A stretch of DNA of 64,000 nucleotides, from positions 3,656,501-3,720,500 of the forward strand of contig JAZKJV010011400.1 of assembly GCA_037367405.1 (NCBI GenBank). Reading direction: 5' to 3'. The notes beneath the pieces were generated by a model. It did not search any database and had not been told where the DNA came from. It saw only the letters and a list, made by a program, of their open reading frames with translations. Made by a program: the position numbers and the translations under genes. This document shows positions 44,346 through 53,890 of the stretch, piece after piece; positions within the stretch are counted from its first letter, which is position 1, and each line of letters opens with the position of its first letter. This DNA comes from Ottelia alismoides (taxonomy: Eukaryota; Streptophyta; Magnoliopsida; Alismatales; Hydrocharitaceae).

Positions 44346-45280
44346 CGCGGTAGATACTTTTCGATGTTGCTCAACAAGGTCTTTAGGATCTCGACGTCCG
44401 ATTCTGGCCGGCTTGGACTGCGGGGATGAGTCCTCGACGTTTCGATCCAGCCACGCAAATGCAACCACTGTGCCGCCGTGTGTTTGTAGGCAGGCACAGG
44501 CGCACGGAAGGCAAACGTGCCCAGATACTGCAACCAATCGTTCAGGTGGAAGAACTCCGCGTCTCCATCCAGCCAGTATCGATCCCGCAGCGCAAACAGA
44601 TCCGGAGCCATGGTGCTCAAGCCCAGCAGATAATCGCTACCGTACATGACCATATCAATGGCCAGGTCGTTACCGGTCAAGACATGAAACTCGGGACGCA
44701 CGCTATCGCGGACAGCCAGGCGTTGCCACTCCAGTTTTCGGTCAAGCGAACTATGCTTGGCTCCCATGCACTGCGGAATGGTTATCCAGCGTCGATAGAA
44801 GTCCAGTGAGTAAATCTTGCCAAAGGGCGCGAACATCGTGCCAAGTTCAAAACCAATAAAGCGGTCCGTATGCGCGCCTAGTTCTGCATAAGCCTGGTAC
44901 AGTTCCTCGTCGGCCTGGCTGGTCAAGCCAAAAGACTGAAAGATGACTGGTGTACCATTATGCTTTTGAATCGAATCGATCTGCTGTAGATAAGCCTCGC
45001 GCGCAAACGGAGCACCGGGCTTGTCACCTACAAAAGCTCCCGCAACGAACATGCGACCGGCGGCCAACTCCTGGGTCGCTTGTAACACAGCCACGCGCGT
45101 GGCTTCGTCAATCAAGTTAGCGTAACCGGTGTCCATGTTGACGGCCGGTACCAGGCCCGCATCCAACGTCCGACTCACATGCGCGCGAAAGCCTAGCCAG
45201 TCGATATCGCCATTGTCTGCAAACGGCAGCAGGATCGCCGACATGCCCAGAATCTGGCGTCGCGTCTGCCAGGCAGGCAC
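44342..45280 (-). CDS. Dihydrodipicolinate synthase/N-acetylneuraminate lyase family protein
   Basis: About 312 residues from GTG 45280. In-frame GTGs at 45334 and 45340 and a TTG at 45418 are open, but the TTG lies in repeat R2, so a shorter form is preferred. TIM-barrel class I aldolase: [17 protein letters not shown] at the start of the barrel, the Schiff-base Lys in [10 protein letters not shown], and [20 protein letters not shown]. The family catalyses aldol cleavage or condensation of pyruvate with an aldehyde or a sugar acid. Its 4-bp overlap with DUF4159 and closeness to a BNR sialidase-like gene invite, but do not prove, a role in acidic sugar breakdown. Confidence 0.78.
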   Translation of the reverse strand: MPAWQTRRQILGMSAILLPFADNGDIDWLGFRAHVSRTLDAGLVPAVNMDTGYANLIDEATRVAVLQATQELAAGRMFVAGAFVGDKPGAPFAREAYLQQIDSIQKHNGTPVIFQSFGLTSQADEELYQAYAELGAHTDRFIGFELGTMFAPFGKIYSLDFYRRWITIPQCMGAKHSSLDRKLEWQRLAVRDSVRPEFHVLTGNDLAIDMVMYGSDYLLGLSTMAPDLFALRDRYWLDGDAEFFHLNDWLQYLGTFAFRAPVPAYKHTAAQWLHLRGWIETSRTHPRSPSRPESDVEILKTLLSNIEKYLPR

Positions 45281-45401
45281 CTGTTCGACGGTCAATGATG
45301 TTGAGGAAAGCGTAGAAGAAGAATGGCTGAGCACGGGCACGCGTCCAATTCTGGATGAAGGCACTAATGGCAACAGCAGGACTCGACTGGCAGGCGGAAG
45401 C

Positions 45402-45658
45402 GTAGCCACCGCGGCCAAGTTTTGATGTTGCGTGTTTCTCGCGCGTCACCTCTCCCGAGCGCAGCTTGGGGGAGGTCGAATCGAGCCCTTAAGGCGAAGA
45501 TTCGGGAGGGGGCATTGCGATTGGTATGAGTCAACCACAGCGCATTGCCCCCTCCCGCAGCCTCGGCTAAAGGCCTCGTCTGCGACCTCCCCCGGCTGCG
45601 CCGGGAGAGGTGACATTCAAAAAAGGCGCAACATCAAAAACTGGCAGGCGCTGGCTAC
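45402..45658. repeat. Dispersed repeat R2, copy 3 (257 bp)
   Basis: The ends are GTAGCCACCGCGGCCAAGTT and the inverse of GTAGCCAGCGCCTGCCAGTT, both followed by TTGATGTTGCG. Inside are CACCTCTCCCGAGCGCAGCT, GGGAGGGGGCATTGCGATTG, GAGTCAACCACAGCGCATTG and CCGGGAGAGGTGACA. The inner inverted blocks are longer than in copy 1. It separates the lyase gene from the carbamoyltransferase gene. Confidence 0.86.
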
Positions 45659-45716
45659 CCAGCTTATCGAGTGGCGCTGCCCAACTAGCTTATCAGAACC
45701 ACACTTGCTCTGCCAA

Positions 45717-47486
45717 TCAATCTACGGCGAACTGCTTGAGGTAAGCCTCGCGGTCGGCTGTTGGATTCGCGGGTTGTTCAGATTTACGCAAGAGGCACCG
45801 TCCAACCGCCAGGGCATCCATATCGGTTATCATAAAACAGCGATAAGCATCCAGCGGCGAGCATACGATGGGTTCACTGCGGACATTGAAGCTCGTGTTG
45901 ATCATGGCCGCGCAGCCGGTTCGCTGCTTGAAGTGCATCAGCAGTCGATGCATCAGCGGTTGACGCTGTTCATCGATCGTTTGGATGCGGGCTGATCGAT
46001 CCACATGGGTCACCGCTGGCAGGCCAGCCTGCTCATGCGTCTCGGTTACGAGCAACATATACGGCGATTCTGCCTGGTCAGGCCAATGAAAATACTTGGA
46101 TGTCTCTTCCAGTAGGACAACCGGAGCGAAAGGTCTGAACGACTCGCGGAACTTGATCTTCAAGTTCATCACCGATTGCATCTGCGGACTGCGAGCATCG
46201 CCCAAGATACTCCGACCGCCCAGCGCTCGCGGACCAAACTCCATGCGCCCTTGAAACCAGCCAACGACTTTTTGTTCATCGATCAATTGGGCAACTCTCT
46301 GGCAGAGTTGGTCGTCATCCGAGCAAGTTTCAAAAACGGCACCGACGCTACTCAGCATCTGCTCGATCATCGCCTGATCAAATTCAGGACCCAGCCGCGA
46401 GCCATGCTGATTGTCCAGTGGCTGACAAGTCCGAGGTCGATTGAGCAATTGATGCCACACAAACAGAGCCGCGCCTAGTGCGCCACCCGCATCGCCTGCG
46501 GCTGGTTGAATCCACAAGTTATCAAAAGGTCCTTCGCGCAAGATTCGTCCATTGCCTACACAGTTCAGGGCCACACCACCGGCCAACACCAGATTCTTGC
46601 AGTTGGTGACTCGCTGAGCCTGGCGGGCCATCCGCAGCATGGCTTCTTCGGTCACGGCTTGAATCGACGCAGCCAGGTCCTTGTCGCGCTGAGTAAGCGG
46701 CGATTCGGGTTGGCGCGGCGGTCCTCCCAGCAACTTATGGAATCGTTCGGAGGTCATTGTCAGTCCCTGACAATAATTGAAGTACCGCATGTCCATATGC
46801 AACGAGCCATCCTCTTTCAAATCGACCAGGTGCTCGAGGATCAGGTCGCGGTAGACCGGTTGCCCATAAGGGGCCAGCCCCATCAGCTTGTACTCGCCAC
46901 TATTGACGCGGAACCCGGTGTAGTAGGTGAACGCCGAATACAGCAGCCCGAGCGAATGAGGATAATTCAACTCACTGTTCAGTTCGATACGATTGCCCTG
47001 CCCTACCCCGATGCACGTAGTCGCCCACTCGCCCACACCATCCATCGTCAAGATCGCAGCTTGCTCAAAAGGCGACGGGTAAAACGCGCTGGCTGCATGC
47101 GACTCGTGATGTTCTGGAAAGACGATGCGGCCACGATAGCCGCTTAGGGCAGCTTTGATATTGCGCCGCGTATACAGTTTGTCTTTCAACCATACCGGAA
47201 TGGCTTGTCGAAACGAACGATATCCACTTGGCACGAAAGCCAGGTAGTTCTCGATCAGCCGTTCGAATTTGCGCAGCGGTTTATCGTAGAATGCGACGTA
47301 GTCCAGATCCTTGGTAGCCAGGGCCGCTTGTTGTAGACAGTAGTCGATCGCGCGTTGCGGAAAGTCCGGATCGTGTTTGCGCCGCGTGAACCGCTCCTCC
47401 TGCGCAGCGGCCAAGATGCGTCCGTCGACCACCAAAGCCGCCGCCGCATCATGATAAAATGCCGAAATCCCCAGTATCGAAACCAT
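45717..47486 (-). CDS. NodU/TobZ-type carbamoyltransferase
   Basis: 589 residues from ATG 47486 (MVSILGISAFYHD); the in-frame extension to 47519 lies in an AT-rich repeat. It has an N-terminal Kae1-like ATPase region (ILGISAFYHDAAAALVVDG, PEHHESHAASAFYPSPFEQA, TMDGVGEWATT) and a C-terminal YrdC-like domain. Conserved parts include LAGGVALNCVGNGRIL, WIQPAAGDAGGALGAAL, GRMEFGPRALGGRSILGDAR and MINTSFNVRSEP. It transfers a carbamoyl group from carbamoyl phosphate through an adenylate to a hydroxyl of a natural product or sugar. The usual partners SxtJ and DUF5989 are not adjacent; DUF5989 is at 25384-25587. Acceptor unknown. Confidence 0.94.
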   Translation of the reverse strand: MVSILGISAFYHDAAAALVVDGRILAAAQEERFTRRKHDPDFPQRAIDYCLQQAALATKDLDYVAFYDKPLRKFERLIENYLAFVPSGYRSFRQAIPVWLKDKLYTRRNIKAALSGYRGRIVFPEHHESHAASAFYPSPFEQAAILTMDGVGEWATTCIGVGQGNRIELNSELNYPHSLGLLYSAFTYYTGFRVNSGEYKLMGLAPYGQPVYRDLILEHLVDLKEDGSLHMDMRYFNYCQGLTMTSERFHKLLGGPPRQPESPLTQRDKDLAASIQAVTEEAMLRMARQAQRVTNCKNLVLAGGVALNCVGNGRILREGPFDNLWIQPAAGDAGGALGAALFVWHQLLNRPRTCQPLDNQHGSRLGPEFDQAMIEQMLSSVGAVFETCSDDDQLCQRVAQLIDEQKVVGWFQGRMEFGPRALGGRSILGDARSPQMQSVMNLKIKFRESFRPFAPVVLLEETSKYFHWPDQAESPYMLLVTETHEQAGLPAVTHVDRSARIQTIDEQRQPLMHRLLMHFKQRTGCAAMINTSFNVRSEPIVCSPLDAYRCFMITDMDALAVGRCLLRKSEQPANPTADREAYLKQFAVD

Positions 47487-47488
47487 AG

Positions 47489-47560
47489 GAAGTTTGAAGT
47501 TCGAAGTTTGAAATCTCAAATCTCAAATTTCAAATCTCAAATTTGAAATCCGAAATGTAA
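47489..47560. repeat. AT-rich AATCTCAAATTTCAAAT repeat block
   Basis: Alternating units such as GAAGTTTGAAGTTCGAAG, AATCTCAAATCTCAAA and TTTCAAATCTCAAATTTG, matching the block at 12905-12960. It sits in the 127-bp space between divergent carbamoyltransferase and nfo genes, so it overlaps both promoter regions. Confidence 0.78.
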
Positions 47561-47613
47561 AATCCTGTCTGCTAATTGGCTCCTCACCGCACACTCCAAC
47601 CCCCAGCTCCTCC

Positions 47614-48603
47614 ATGTCCTATCTGTTCGGTTCTCACGTATCTTGCCAAGGTGGAATCTTATGCGGCATTGACCGGGCGGTCGATGTCGGGTGTCGTTGT
47701 TTGCAGATATTTGTCTGCCAGCCTCGACAATGGCCATCGACCAAATCCTGCATACCACTAGCTGCCCGCTCGCTTTCCGCTGCCAGGCGATCGACCACAG
47801 GCGTTGAAGGAGCCAGCGGCAAAAAGCCCAGCCCAAAACTCGCTGCGACACCTTCTGCTACCACCACGGAGCTAGGCGCCGACGAGCTCGCGCATTTTCA
47901 AGCGGCTCTCAGCCAGCACCAGTTCCCCGCTCCGATCGCACATGCATCTTACTTGATCAACCTGGGTTCATCCGCTGAAGATCAGTGGAATAAATCGATT
48001 GCTGCGTTGGAAATTGAATGGAGCCGAGCGGAGTCATTGCAGCTGGCCGGTCTGGTCATGCACCCCGGGGCTTGTCTGCAGTCCACGCCGGAGGAAGGCT
48101 TGGAGAATATCGCCCGCGGTATCGAACTGGTCCAGGATCGCATCAAGCCCAAGCATTGCCGTCTGTTGCTCGAGAACACTGCTGGTCAAGGCAGTTGTTT
48201 GGGTTGGCAGTTCGAACAGCTCGGCTGGCTCGTCAAGCGGTTGGCGATGCCCAAGAGTATTGGTATTTGTTTCGATACCTGCCACGCTTTTGCGGCCGGC
48301 TACGATTATTCGACGCCTGCTAAATTGAAGTCTATGTGGCAAGCCTTCGAACGCCATGTAGGGCTCGAGACACTTTTGGCCATCCATTTAAACGACAGCC
48401 AGAAAGGGTTGGGCTCGCGAGTCGACCGCCACGAGCATATCGGCCAAGGCGCGATCGGCGAGAAAGCGCTAAAGCTCTTCATCAAGTCGTCGGCCGTCAA
48501 GCACTTGCCGATGATTCTCGAAACGGAAAAGGGCATCAACCCAGCCACCGGTATCGACTACGACATCGAAAACCTTAAGGTCCTGAGGTCCTACGTCGAG
48601 TAA
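47614..48603 (+). CDS. nfo: Endonuclease IV (deoxyribonuclease IV) with N-terminal insertion
   Basis: 329 residues; the family is usually about 280. The metal-binding His, Glu and Asp residues are visible in GSHVSCQGG (N-terminal His), VMHPGACL, LLLENTAGQGS (Glu), ICFDTCHAFAAGYD (Asp, His), LLAIHLNDSQ (His), DRHEHIGQGAIG (Asp, His) and LETEKG (Glu). It cuts abasic sites in base excision repair using three zinc ions. Residues of about 45-85 form an extra Ser/Pro/Ala-rich segment (RRSTTGVEGASGKKPSPKLA). It lies between strands 1 and 2 of the barrel and should not break the active site. Confidence 0.93.
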   Translation: MSYLFGSHVSCQGGILCGIDRAVDVGCRCLQIFVCQPRQWPSTKSCIPLAARSLSAARRSTTGVEGASGKKPSPKLAATPSATTTELGADELAHFQAALSQHQFPAPIAHASYLINLGSSAEDQWNKSIAALEIEWSRAESLQLAGLVMHPGACLQSTPEEGLENIARGIELVQDRIKPKHCRLLLENTAGQGSCLGWQFEQLGWLVKRLAMPKSIGICFDTCHAFAAGYDYSTPAKLKSMWQAFERHVGLETLLAIHLNDSQKGLGSRVDRHEHIGQGAIGEKALKLFIKSSAVKHLPMILETEKGINPATGIDYDIENLKVLRSYVE

Positions 48604-48609
48604 GAGAGA

Positions 48610-49635
48610 TTATTGTTTCGTCGCCACAAACCATTCCACGGCGCTATTGAGAACCATCTTCAGGCCATCGGGCGAGCCGATTGGATCCGTGCTTTTTCGG
48701 AATCCGTGATCGGCTTCGGGCAAACGCAGTTCGGTCACCGGTCGGCCGCTGAACTTCAATTCGGCGACCAGCACATCGTGGCCAGTAGGTGGAACTGCTT
48801 CATCTCTTCCACCTTGCGCCAGGAAGATGTTGGCCTTTGACTTCTTTAATTCATCGATAACGCTGGTGGCCATAAAGGTAGACCAGCGACGATGTGGATG
48901 TCCGAGCCACATCTTGGTGGTGCTGTCCGGATCTCGCAGCACCTGGCTCCATTCGTTGAAGAGCGATTCTCGTCGCTGCTGGGCGCTTGCAGGCGTGTCG
49001 TTAGGTTGCGGCATCGCCCGTTGTTCAGCCAGGCTGAACAGCTGCACAGGACCTCCACCAGCCAGGCTGGCCACGTGAGTCACTTCGGGCATCAAGTTGC
49101 TGACGCGCGCCGCCACCAGACCGCCTTCGGAGTGGCCGATGACCAGCAGCTTCGACGGGTCGACATTTGGCAGTGACCGGGCGGCGGCCAGGGCAGCTCG
49201 ATTGGCTTCGGCCCAGCGGTCCAGCGTATGTTCGGACAAGAACTCGGCGGAGGCTCCTTCGGCGCTGCCTGGTCTGGAAGGGTTATCCAGATACTGCACG
49301 CCAGGTTTTTCGACCGCCATCACATGGGCTTTGCCTTTGGCAACCAGTAGCAGCAAGTTTTGCATGCCGCCTCCAACTCGCTCACCGACTTTCTGGAAAA
49401 GCGATTGGCACCCCGAGCCATCGATAAAGAGGATCAGCGGCCAGGGTTTTTCGGAGGACGCCGCCGGGGGGGCTGAGAGATAAAAGGTGATCGACCGGCC
49501 CAGCGTGTCCGGGGTGGAATACCTTGTGTAAGGGATCCCCAGCGATTGGGCAGAAGCCTTGATTTCAGGCGTATTTTGAGCCAGCAGCGGTTGAGTCAGG
49601 CAGCTTACCAGAGCGAGAAAAGCGATCAGTTTCAT
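48610..49635 (-). CDS. Secreted alpha/beta hydrolase
   Basis: 341 residues from ATG 49635 (MKLIAFLALVSCLTQPLLAQ), with a signal peptide of about 20 residues. The longer frame to 49767 is Gly- and Arg-rich and is rejected. The alpha/beta hydrolase has an oxyanion-type LILFIDGSGCQ, nucleophile elbow LVIGHSEGGLVAARV (Ser near residue 165), a late Asp region (AQGGRDEAVPP) and His in EADHGFRK. It may be a periplasmic esterase or peptidase. Convergent with nfo, 6 bp apart. Substrate unknown. Confidence 0.85.
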   Translation of the reverse strand: MKLIAFLALVSCLTQPLLAQNTPEIKASAQSLGIPYTRYSTPDTLGRSITFYLSAPPAASSEKPWPLILFIDGSGCQSLFQKVGERVGGGMQNLLLLVAKGKAHVMAVEKPGVQYLDNPSRPGSAEGASAEFLSEHTLDRWAEANRAALAAARSLPNVDPSKLLVIGHSEGGLVAARVSNLMPEVTHVASLAGGGPVQLFSLAEQRAMPQPNDTPASAQQRRESLFNEWSQVLRDPDSTTKMWLGHPHRRWSTFMATSVIDELKKSKANIFLAQGGRDEAVPPTGHDVLVAELKFSGRPVTELRLPEADHGFRKSTDPIGSPDGLKMVLNSAVEWFVATKQ

Positions 49636-49848
49636 AACAGCCTCCGCCCAAAAGTTGCCGCCTGCCTCTGCCTGTTGCGGCCTGTTCAGTAGGTAGCGCA
49701 CCTGCCCTTTGTAGAATGGCTTGGATGGACTACAATCGACACCCGAACCGGTTCCGCAGCGTCCCACCCCAGGGCGCCGTTTGCGTCACTCGGCCCTTTG
49801 CTAACGCAGAGAGAGTGTGACGGCTACCAGTCGGACCCAGAGTTCATT

Positions 49849-49924
49849 CGGGGCGTAGCGCAGCCTGGATTAGCGCGCTACCTTGGGGTGGTAGAGGTCG
49901 TGGGTTCGAATCCCGCCGCCCCGA
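49849..49924 (+). tRNA. tRNA-Pro (anticodon GGG)
   Basis: Full cloverleaf by eye. Acceptor CGGGGCG pairs with CGCCCCG (49849-49855 and 49917-49923), discriminator A at 49924. The D arm uses GCGC...GCGC. The anticodon stem is CTACC/GGTAG with loop TTGGGGT, giving anticodon GGG. The T arm is GTGGG-TTCGAAT-CCCGC. CCA is not encoded. A tyrosine-integrase gene starts 113 bp after its 3' end, so this is the likely attB site of the downstream element. Confidence 0.95.
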
Positions 49925-50036
49925 TTGATTTTCTCAGGGAATTTGACACATTCTGCCGATGGATTAGCGTGTCATAGAGCCTCTGGTACCAGATCTGGTA
50001 CCAAATTTCATCCGAATCCCTGAGAGAGTTCTGCAA

Positions 50037-51122
50037 GTGGTCGATAGTGCAAAGCCTTTCTATTGGACCGAGCGCGACGCTTGGTATTACTACGAGCAAC
50101 GTCCCAATGGCAAACGAGGCCGCGTATACCTGGCCGACTCCAAACGCGAAGCTATGAAGCTCTGGAAGGCGCGTTTGGCGTCCATGCCCAAAGCAGCCAC
50201 CAAGGAGCGAGCAACCTTCCGGTTCGTCTCGGCGAAATGGCTCGAGCGACAAGTGCAGCGTCGAGATCGTGGCGAGGTAGGTGCCAAGTGGGTAACTCGA
50301 GTTGCTCGCACCATCAAGGCCTTTGACTCTGCTCATCCGAAAGTGATGTGTTTCGAGATTACGCCGGCCATGTGTCGCCGGTGGATAGGGGCTGATGCCA
50401 GCGCGTCCTATGAACACACGGAACTCACGGTACTGAAGCAGATACTCAAGTGGGCGGTGGAGGAGGGGCAGTACTTGAGCGCTTCGCCATTGGCCACGAT
50501 GAAGCTCGAGAAAGGCAGTCGTCGCGAGTCGGTCATCTCTCTCGATCAGCACAGGAACTTGGTTCGCTATGCCGACCGAAAGAGATTCATATGGTCGATT
50601 GAAAAGAATGGCCTGCGGGTACCAATGCCGGACAAGCAGAAGGACCAGTCGTCGCTAAGAGCCATGTTGTGGTTTCTCTGGTGGACAGGCGCGAGGCCCG
50701 GCGAGTTGCGGCAGCTTGACTGGTCTCACGTTAGCGCTGACTGCAGCACGGCGGTGCTGCGAGAGCACAAAACCGCCAAGAGTACCGGTCGATCGCGGGT
50801 CATCTACTTCAATCCGTTAGCAGCCCAGATTCTGCAGCGTCACAGAAAAGAGAATGGGCCTGTCTTCACCACGTCGCGAGGAAACCGCTGGTCGAGCGGC
50901 GAACTTGGGCGCCGGTTCCGCAGGCTCAAAGAACTTACCGGAGTTGAAGTAACTCCCTACACCTATCGCCATGCGTTCATTACCAGAGCGCTACTGGCCG
51001 GGGCCGACGTTGGACTGGTTGCTGAACTGACTGGCACCAGTATTGAGATGATCTCTCGGCATTATTCGCATATCGACAAAGCCAAACCACACTTGGCAGG
51101 CTTGGCTAGTCGACTGCGGTAG
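50037..51122 (+). CDS. Tyrosine-type recombinase/integrase of the island
   Basis: 361 residues from GTG 50037, preceded by GAGAGA about 10 bp upstream. N-terminal arm-binding region, SAM-like core-binding domain at about 60-160, catalytic domain at 190-355. Catalytic residues: Arg220 in TGARPGELRQL, Lys in EHKTAKS, Arg311 and His312 in TYRHAF, and Tyr343 in RHYSHID. Box II has Tyr in place of the usual first His (YTYRH instead of HxLRH). It catalyses site-specific insertion and excision, here probably into the adjacent tRNA-Pro. Context: HTH gene and primase remnant downstream. Confidence 0.93.
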   Translation: MVDSAKPFYWTERDAWYYYEQRPNGKRGRVYLADSKREAMKLWKARLASMPKAATKERATFRFVSAKWLERQVQRRDRGEVGAKWVTRVARTIKAFDSAHPKVMCFEITPAMCRRWIGADASASYEHTELTVLKQILKWAVEEGQYLSASPLATMKLEKGSRRESVISLDQHRNLVRYADRKRFIWSIEKNGLRVPMPDKQKDQSSLRAMLWFLWWTGARPGELRQLDWSHVSADCSTAVLREHKTAKSTGRSRVIYFNPLAAQILQRHRKENGPVFTTSRGNRWSSGELGRRFRRLKELTGVEVTPYTYRHAFITRALLAGADVGLVAELTGTSIEMISRHYSHIDKAKPHLAGLASRLR

Positions 51123-51201
51123 TCATCTAGTGACGATGTATTGACTGGCCTGCAGTACGAAAGGATATTCGCCTGCAGGCCAGCAATGGAATCGTACAAT
51201 C

Positions 51202-51483
51202 TTAGTTGTTGGAAAAACGTCTGTTCATCGCACGCGAGAGAATCGAGTCGAAATCCACTGAGTCGTCTGCATCACGATGTGCCCCATCCATAGGAACACT
51301 GGCGCCATCCACCAGTGACTCAAGATATCGATCAATACTCTCACCAACGATTTTGCGATGTCCCGACGGGCCCATGGGCCGTATCGCGACAATCTTTCCA
51401 CTGTCTGCCAGCCGGCGAACACTCGCAGGCGAAATGCCAAGCTTGCTGGCCGCTTGAGGTATGGTTAACAGTTCGAATGTCAT
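51202..51483 (-). CDS. AlpA/MerR-like helix-turn-helix protein (probable excisionase/regulator)
   Basis: 93 residues from ATG 51483 (MTFELLTIPQAASKLG); the extension to 51597 is not credible. A winged-helix excisionase-type HTH occupies residues 5-60 (TIPQAASKLGISPASVRRLA, then SGKIVAIRPMGPSGHRK). Such proteins direct excision and control element genes. A C-terminal acidic region (DADDSVDFDSI) ends the protein. It lies between the integrase and the primase remnant, on the opposite strand to the integrase, the usual position in tRNA-integrated elements. Confidence 0.85.
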   Translation of the reverse strand: MTFELLTIPQAASKLGISPASVRRLADSGKIVAIRPMGPSGHRKIVGESIDRYLESLVDGASVPMDGAHRDADDSVDFDSILSRAMNRRFSNN

Positions 51484-51596
51484 TGCATATCTTTCAAGAA
51501 AAACGATTGGGTTTACTAAGCCTGCTCGCCCCATTGAGGAGGCGAGCAGGAAATAATGAGTTCCGCCCCGTGTGAGTTGGCTAGGACTCTGGGACA

Positions 51597-52118
51597 TTAA
51601 ACAAACAATGGTTCTTCGTTCTCGACGAGAGGCACTTGCGTGACGAGTTCGACGCCGAATATGTAACTGGCATTACCCGTGCTTTTGCGCACTACTAACC
51701 CTCGCTTGACCAATTCCTCTCGGTAGTCGTGAAGGGTGATTTGGTAATTGGGGACGTTTAGATCCCTGCAAAACAATTGCCAGTTGGCGAATGCCTGTTT
51801 CAATCGTACTTTCGCACCGTTTCGTTCGACGAAATGAGTATCGTAGAACTCTTGAAATAGATCGCTTGATTCCCTGTGAGCCTTAACCACATCCATTACG
51901 CTCTTCGGATGAAGAATGTGTCCCCGCTCCCGAACACGCCGCCACCCTTCCAAAGCCCAATTGAAAATGCCAGGTAGCTCGGCTTCCAGCTTCTTGTCCA
52001 GGTTAGGATCCTTCTTCTTCACTCTTGAGTGGAGATCGATAATCTTAAGTCGACGCCAGGTTGCATAGTCATTGTCAGAAACGATTGGAAGGTTGTTCGT
52101 GGTAACGAATAGCTTCGC
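51597..52118 (-). pseudogene. C-terminal remnant of a P4/D5-type primase-helicase
   Basis: The minus frame from about 52118 to the stop at 51597 reads as the end of a phage/plasmid primase. Its SF3-helicase end AKLFVTTNNLPIVSD continues through DNDYATWRRL, then the linker AELPGIFNWALEGWRRV and a winged-helix-like C-terminus. No proper start is present; a GTG at 52022 begins an ORF of 141 residues, but the sequence upstream is still primase-like. The N-terminal two-thirds (primase and Walker motifs) is missing and is replaced at about 52110-52125 by helicase sequence in another frame. It is a remnant of replication functions of an integrative or satellite element. Confidence 0.82.
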
Positions 52119-53756
52119 ATCCGAAATAGATTGTCTTCTCGATCGTCCTGTTCTTCTTCTCTGCGTTCACGTTCCTCATCGAGTGTCTCTGCACTGGTGT
52201 TCACGAAGGGTAAGACATGCAGCGGGAATCCGTGCGTGGGCAAATAGCCGCAGCTAACCAACTCGCGAAGCAGGTATTCGTCTTTGTGTCGAGATAACTG
52301 ATGGTTGAGTGCTTTCTGCTCGGAGGTGAATTGATCGGGTTTCGAGATATCGCCGAATAACAGCATTTGTTCGACGATCGATTCGTACTCTTTCAGCCAT
52401 TCTTCACGGATGTCGCGGATGCGACTGGCCGCCTTCTCTAGAATGATCGGGATTGCTTCATTCTGTAGTACTGTGCGACGGATGATCTTGGTTATTCCAC
52501 TGCAAAGGTCGGTGTCGGTTTCAGCCTTTCCTTGCAGCCATACGATGAATTTCTCACAGTTTGACTTTGATCCCTCATCCGACCAGAACAGCCAGGAACT
52601 AGTTAATTTAATAGCGTTGTCAGCGTTGCCCCTGGCTAGAAAATTCCCTAACAAGTAAGCGTGTACGTGACGTTGAACAATACGTTCACTACGCAGAGAA
52701 ACGATCGGAACGTGGATGGGAGTCGTGAAAGGCCACATTGGATTCGCAAAGACCGCATTACCGTGAGGTTGGTTCTGGCAAAGCGTCAATGTCGATGCTT
52801 GACTGATCTCGCGTCGACCCGCACGGCCCGCACGTTGCAACCAGTTAGCGGGACCAGGCGGTGCGTTGTTCATGGCTACGCAGGTCAAACCACCGATGTC
52901 GATCCCCATCTCCATCGTGGTTGAGCAACTGAGAAGGTTGGTCTTGCCGCTCTTGAAACGCTTTTCTAACGCGATCAATCTAGACTTCGACATTTGCCCA
53001 GAGTGCTCAGCAGCCTCAAAAAAGTGGGAGTACTGCGCGATGCGATCGCTGAACTCAGTCCAAACACCTTGAGCTCGAGCTTCTTGTACACGAGGGTCTG
53101 ACGTTAACCAATCGTCCCATTGATCTTTAGTGACTGCCACACCTTGATGGCGATTAAATGGGAAAGCCAGGTTCGGCATGTTGACTTGCTCGGCAAGGCC
53201 CAAAGACATCAGGGTTCGAGCGTTTTGGTATGGAGATACAAGCTTCAGCGTAGTGTCGATCGCACGTTGCGTTACAGGACACTTATGAACTTGCGATGGG
53301 ATCCTAATCTCAGCCAAATTCAGTTGAAGCTGGTATCCGCGTTCCCCTTGTTCAAAGATTCCAGTACTGATCAACACTCGCCAAGCGTCATTCAAGATTT
53401 CATCAATGGCGACGATGTCACTAGGCCTGGTTTGAAGATTAAAAGCTAATTTGAGTAGTGTAACCAGACGCTGATCACGCGTATTGTTTTCCGAGTCGAA
53501 ACCTACTCTGGGCCAACGTCGGGCTGATCTAGAATCGTTGGTGTCAGTAGGACCGAGTAAGCTTCGCGTGCGAAAACGAACACCCATCCAACGAAGATAG
53601 TCTGGCGGGATTCGCACGCAGAAACTGCCTCGCACCAAATAATCGATGCATATCTTGAGGTAGTCCCGCCAATCGGAGTGTGTGCCGCCCATGTTTAGCC
53701 AACGAGCACTTGCTTCGAGTTTATCGATTTGCGGAAAGCATAGACTTGCCAGCCCG
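52019..53756 (-). pseudogene. C-terminal part of a large DEAD/DEAH helicase (split by IS3)
   Basis: This holds motifs V and VI of an SF2 helicase: STTMEMGIDIGGLTCVAMNN and WLQRAGRAGRR. It also has a following C-terminal domain with acidic, coiled-coil segments (EERERREEEQDDREDN). The frame connects exactly to the upstream part at 55400-57535 once the IS and one CCCG copy are removed: ETLG joins LASLCF. Within the IS edge there is an in-frame stop, so no full protein is made now. After about base 52125 the helicase similarity ends in LFR and the last 35 residues are a frame over the primase remnant, so the true C-terminus is lost. Confidence 0.85.
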
Positions 53757-53890
53757 TGTTTTGGTCAGGCGGGAAGTGTGAAACGCGAGAGGGCTAATGG
53801 TTTAGCGACGGGTTAAAAAAAGCGGACTAAAGACTGTGTTTATTTGATTGGGGACCAGCCCCCAAACCCCCGGGATTTATCGCATACTGG

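Noticed and set aside
45281..45418. N-terminal extension of the DapA-family lyase to TTG 45418
   Set aside because: The start would lie inside repeat R2 and the extra residues are low-complexity Ser/Thr/Pro; a later GTG is preferred, though the exact start is unsure.
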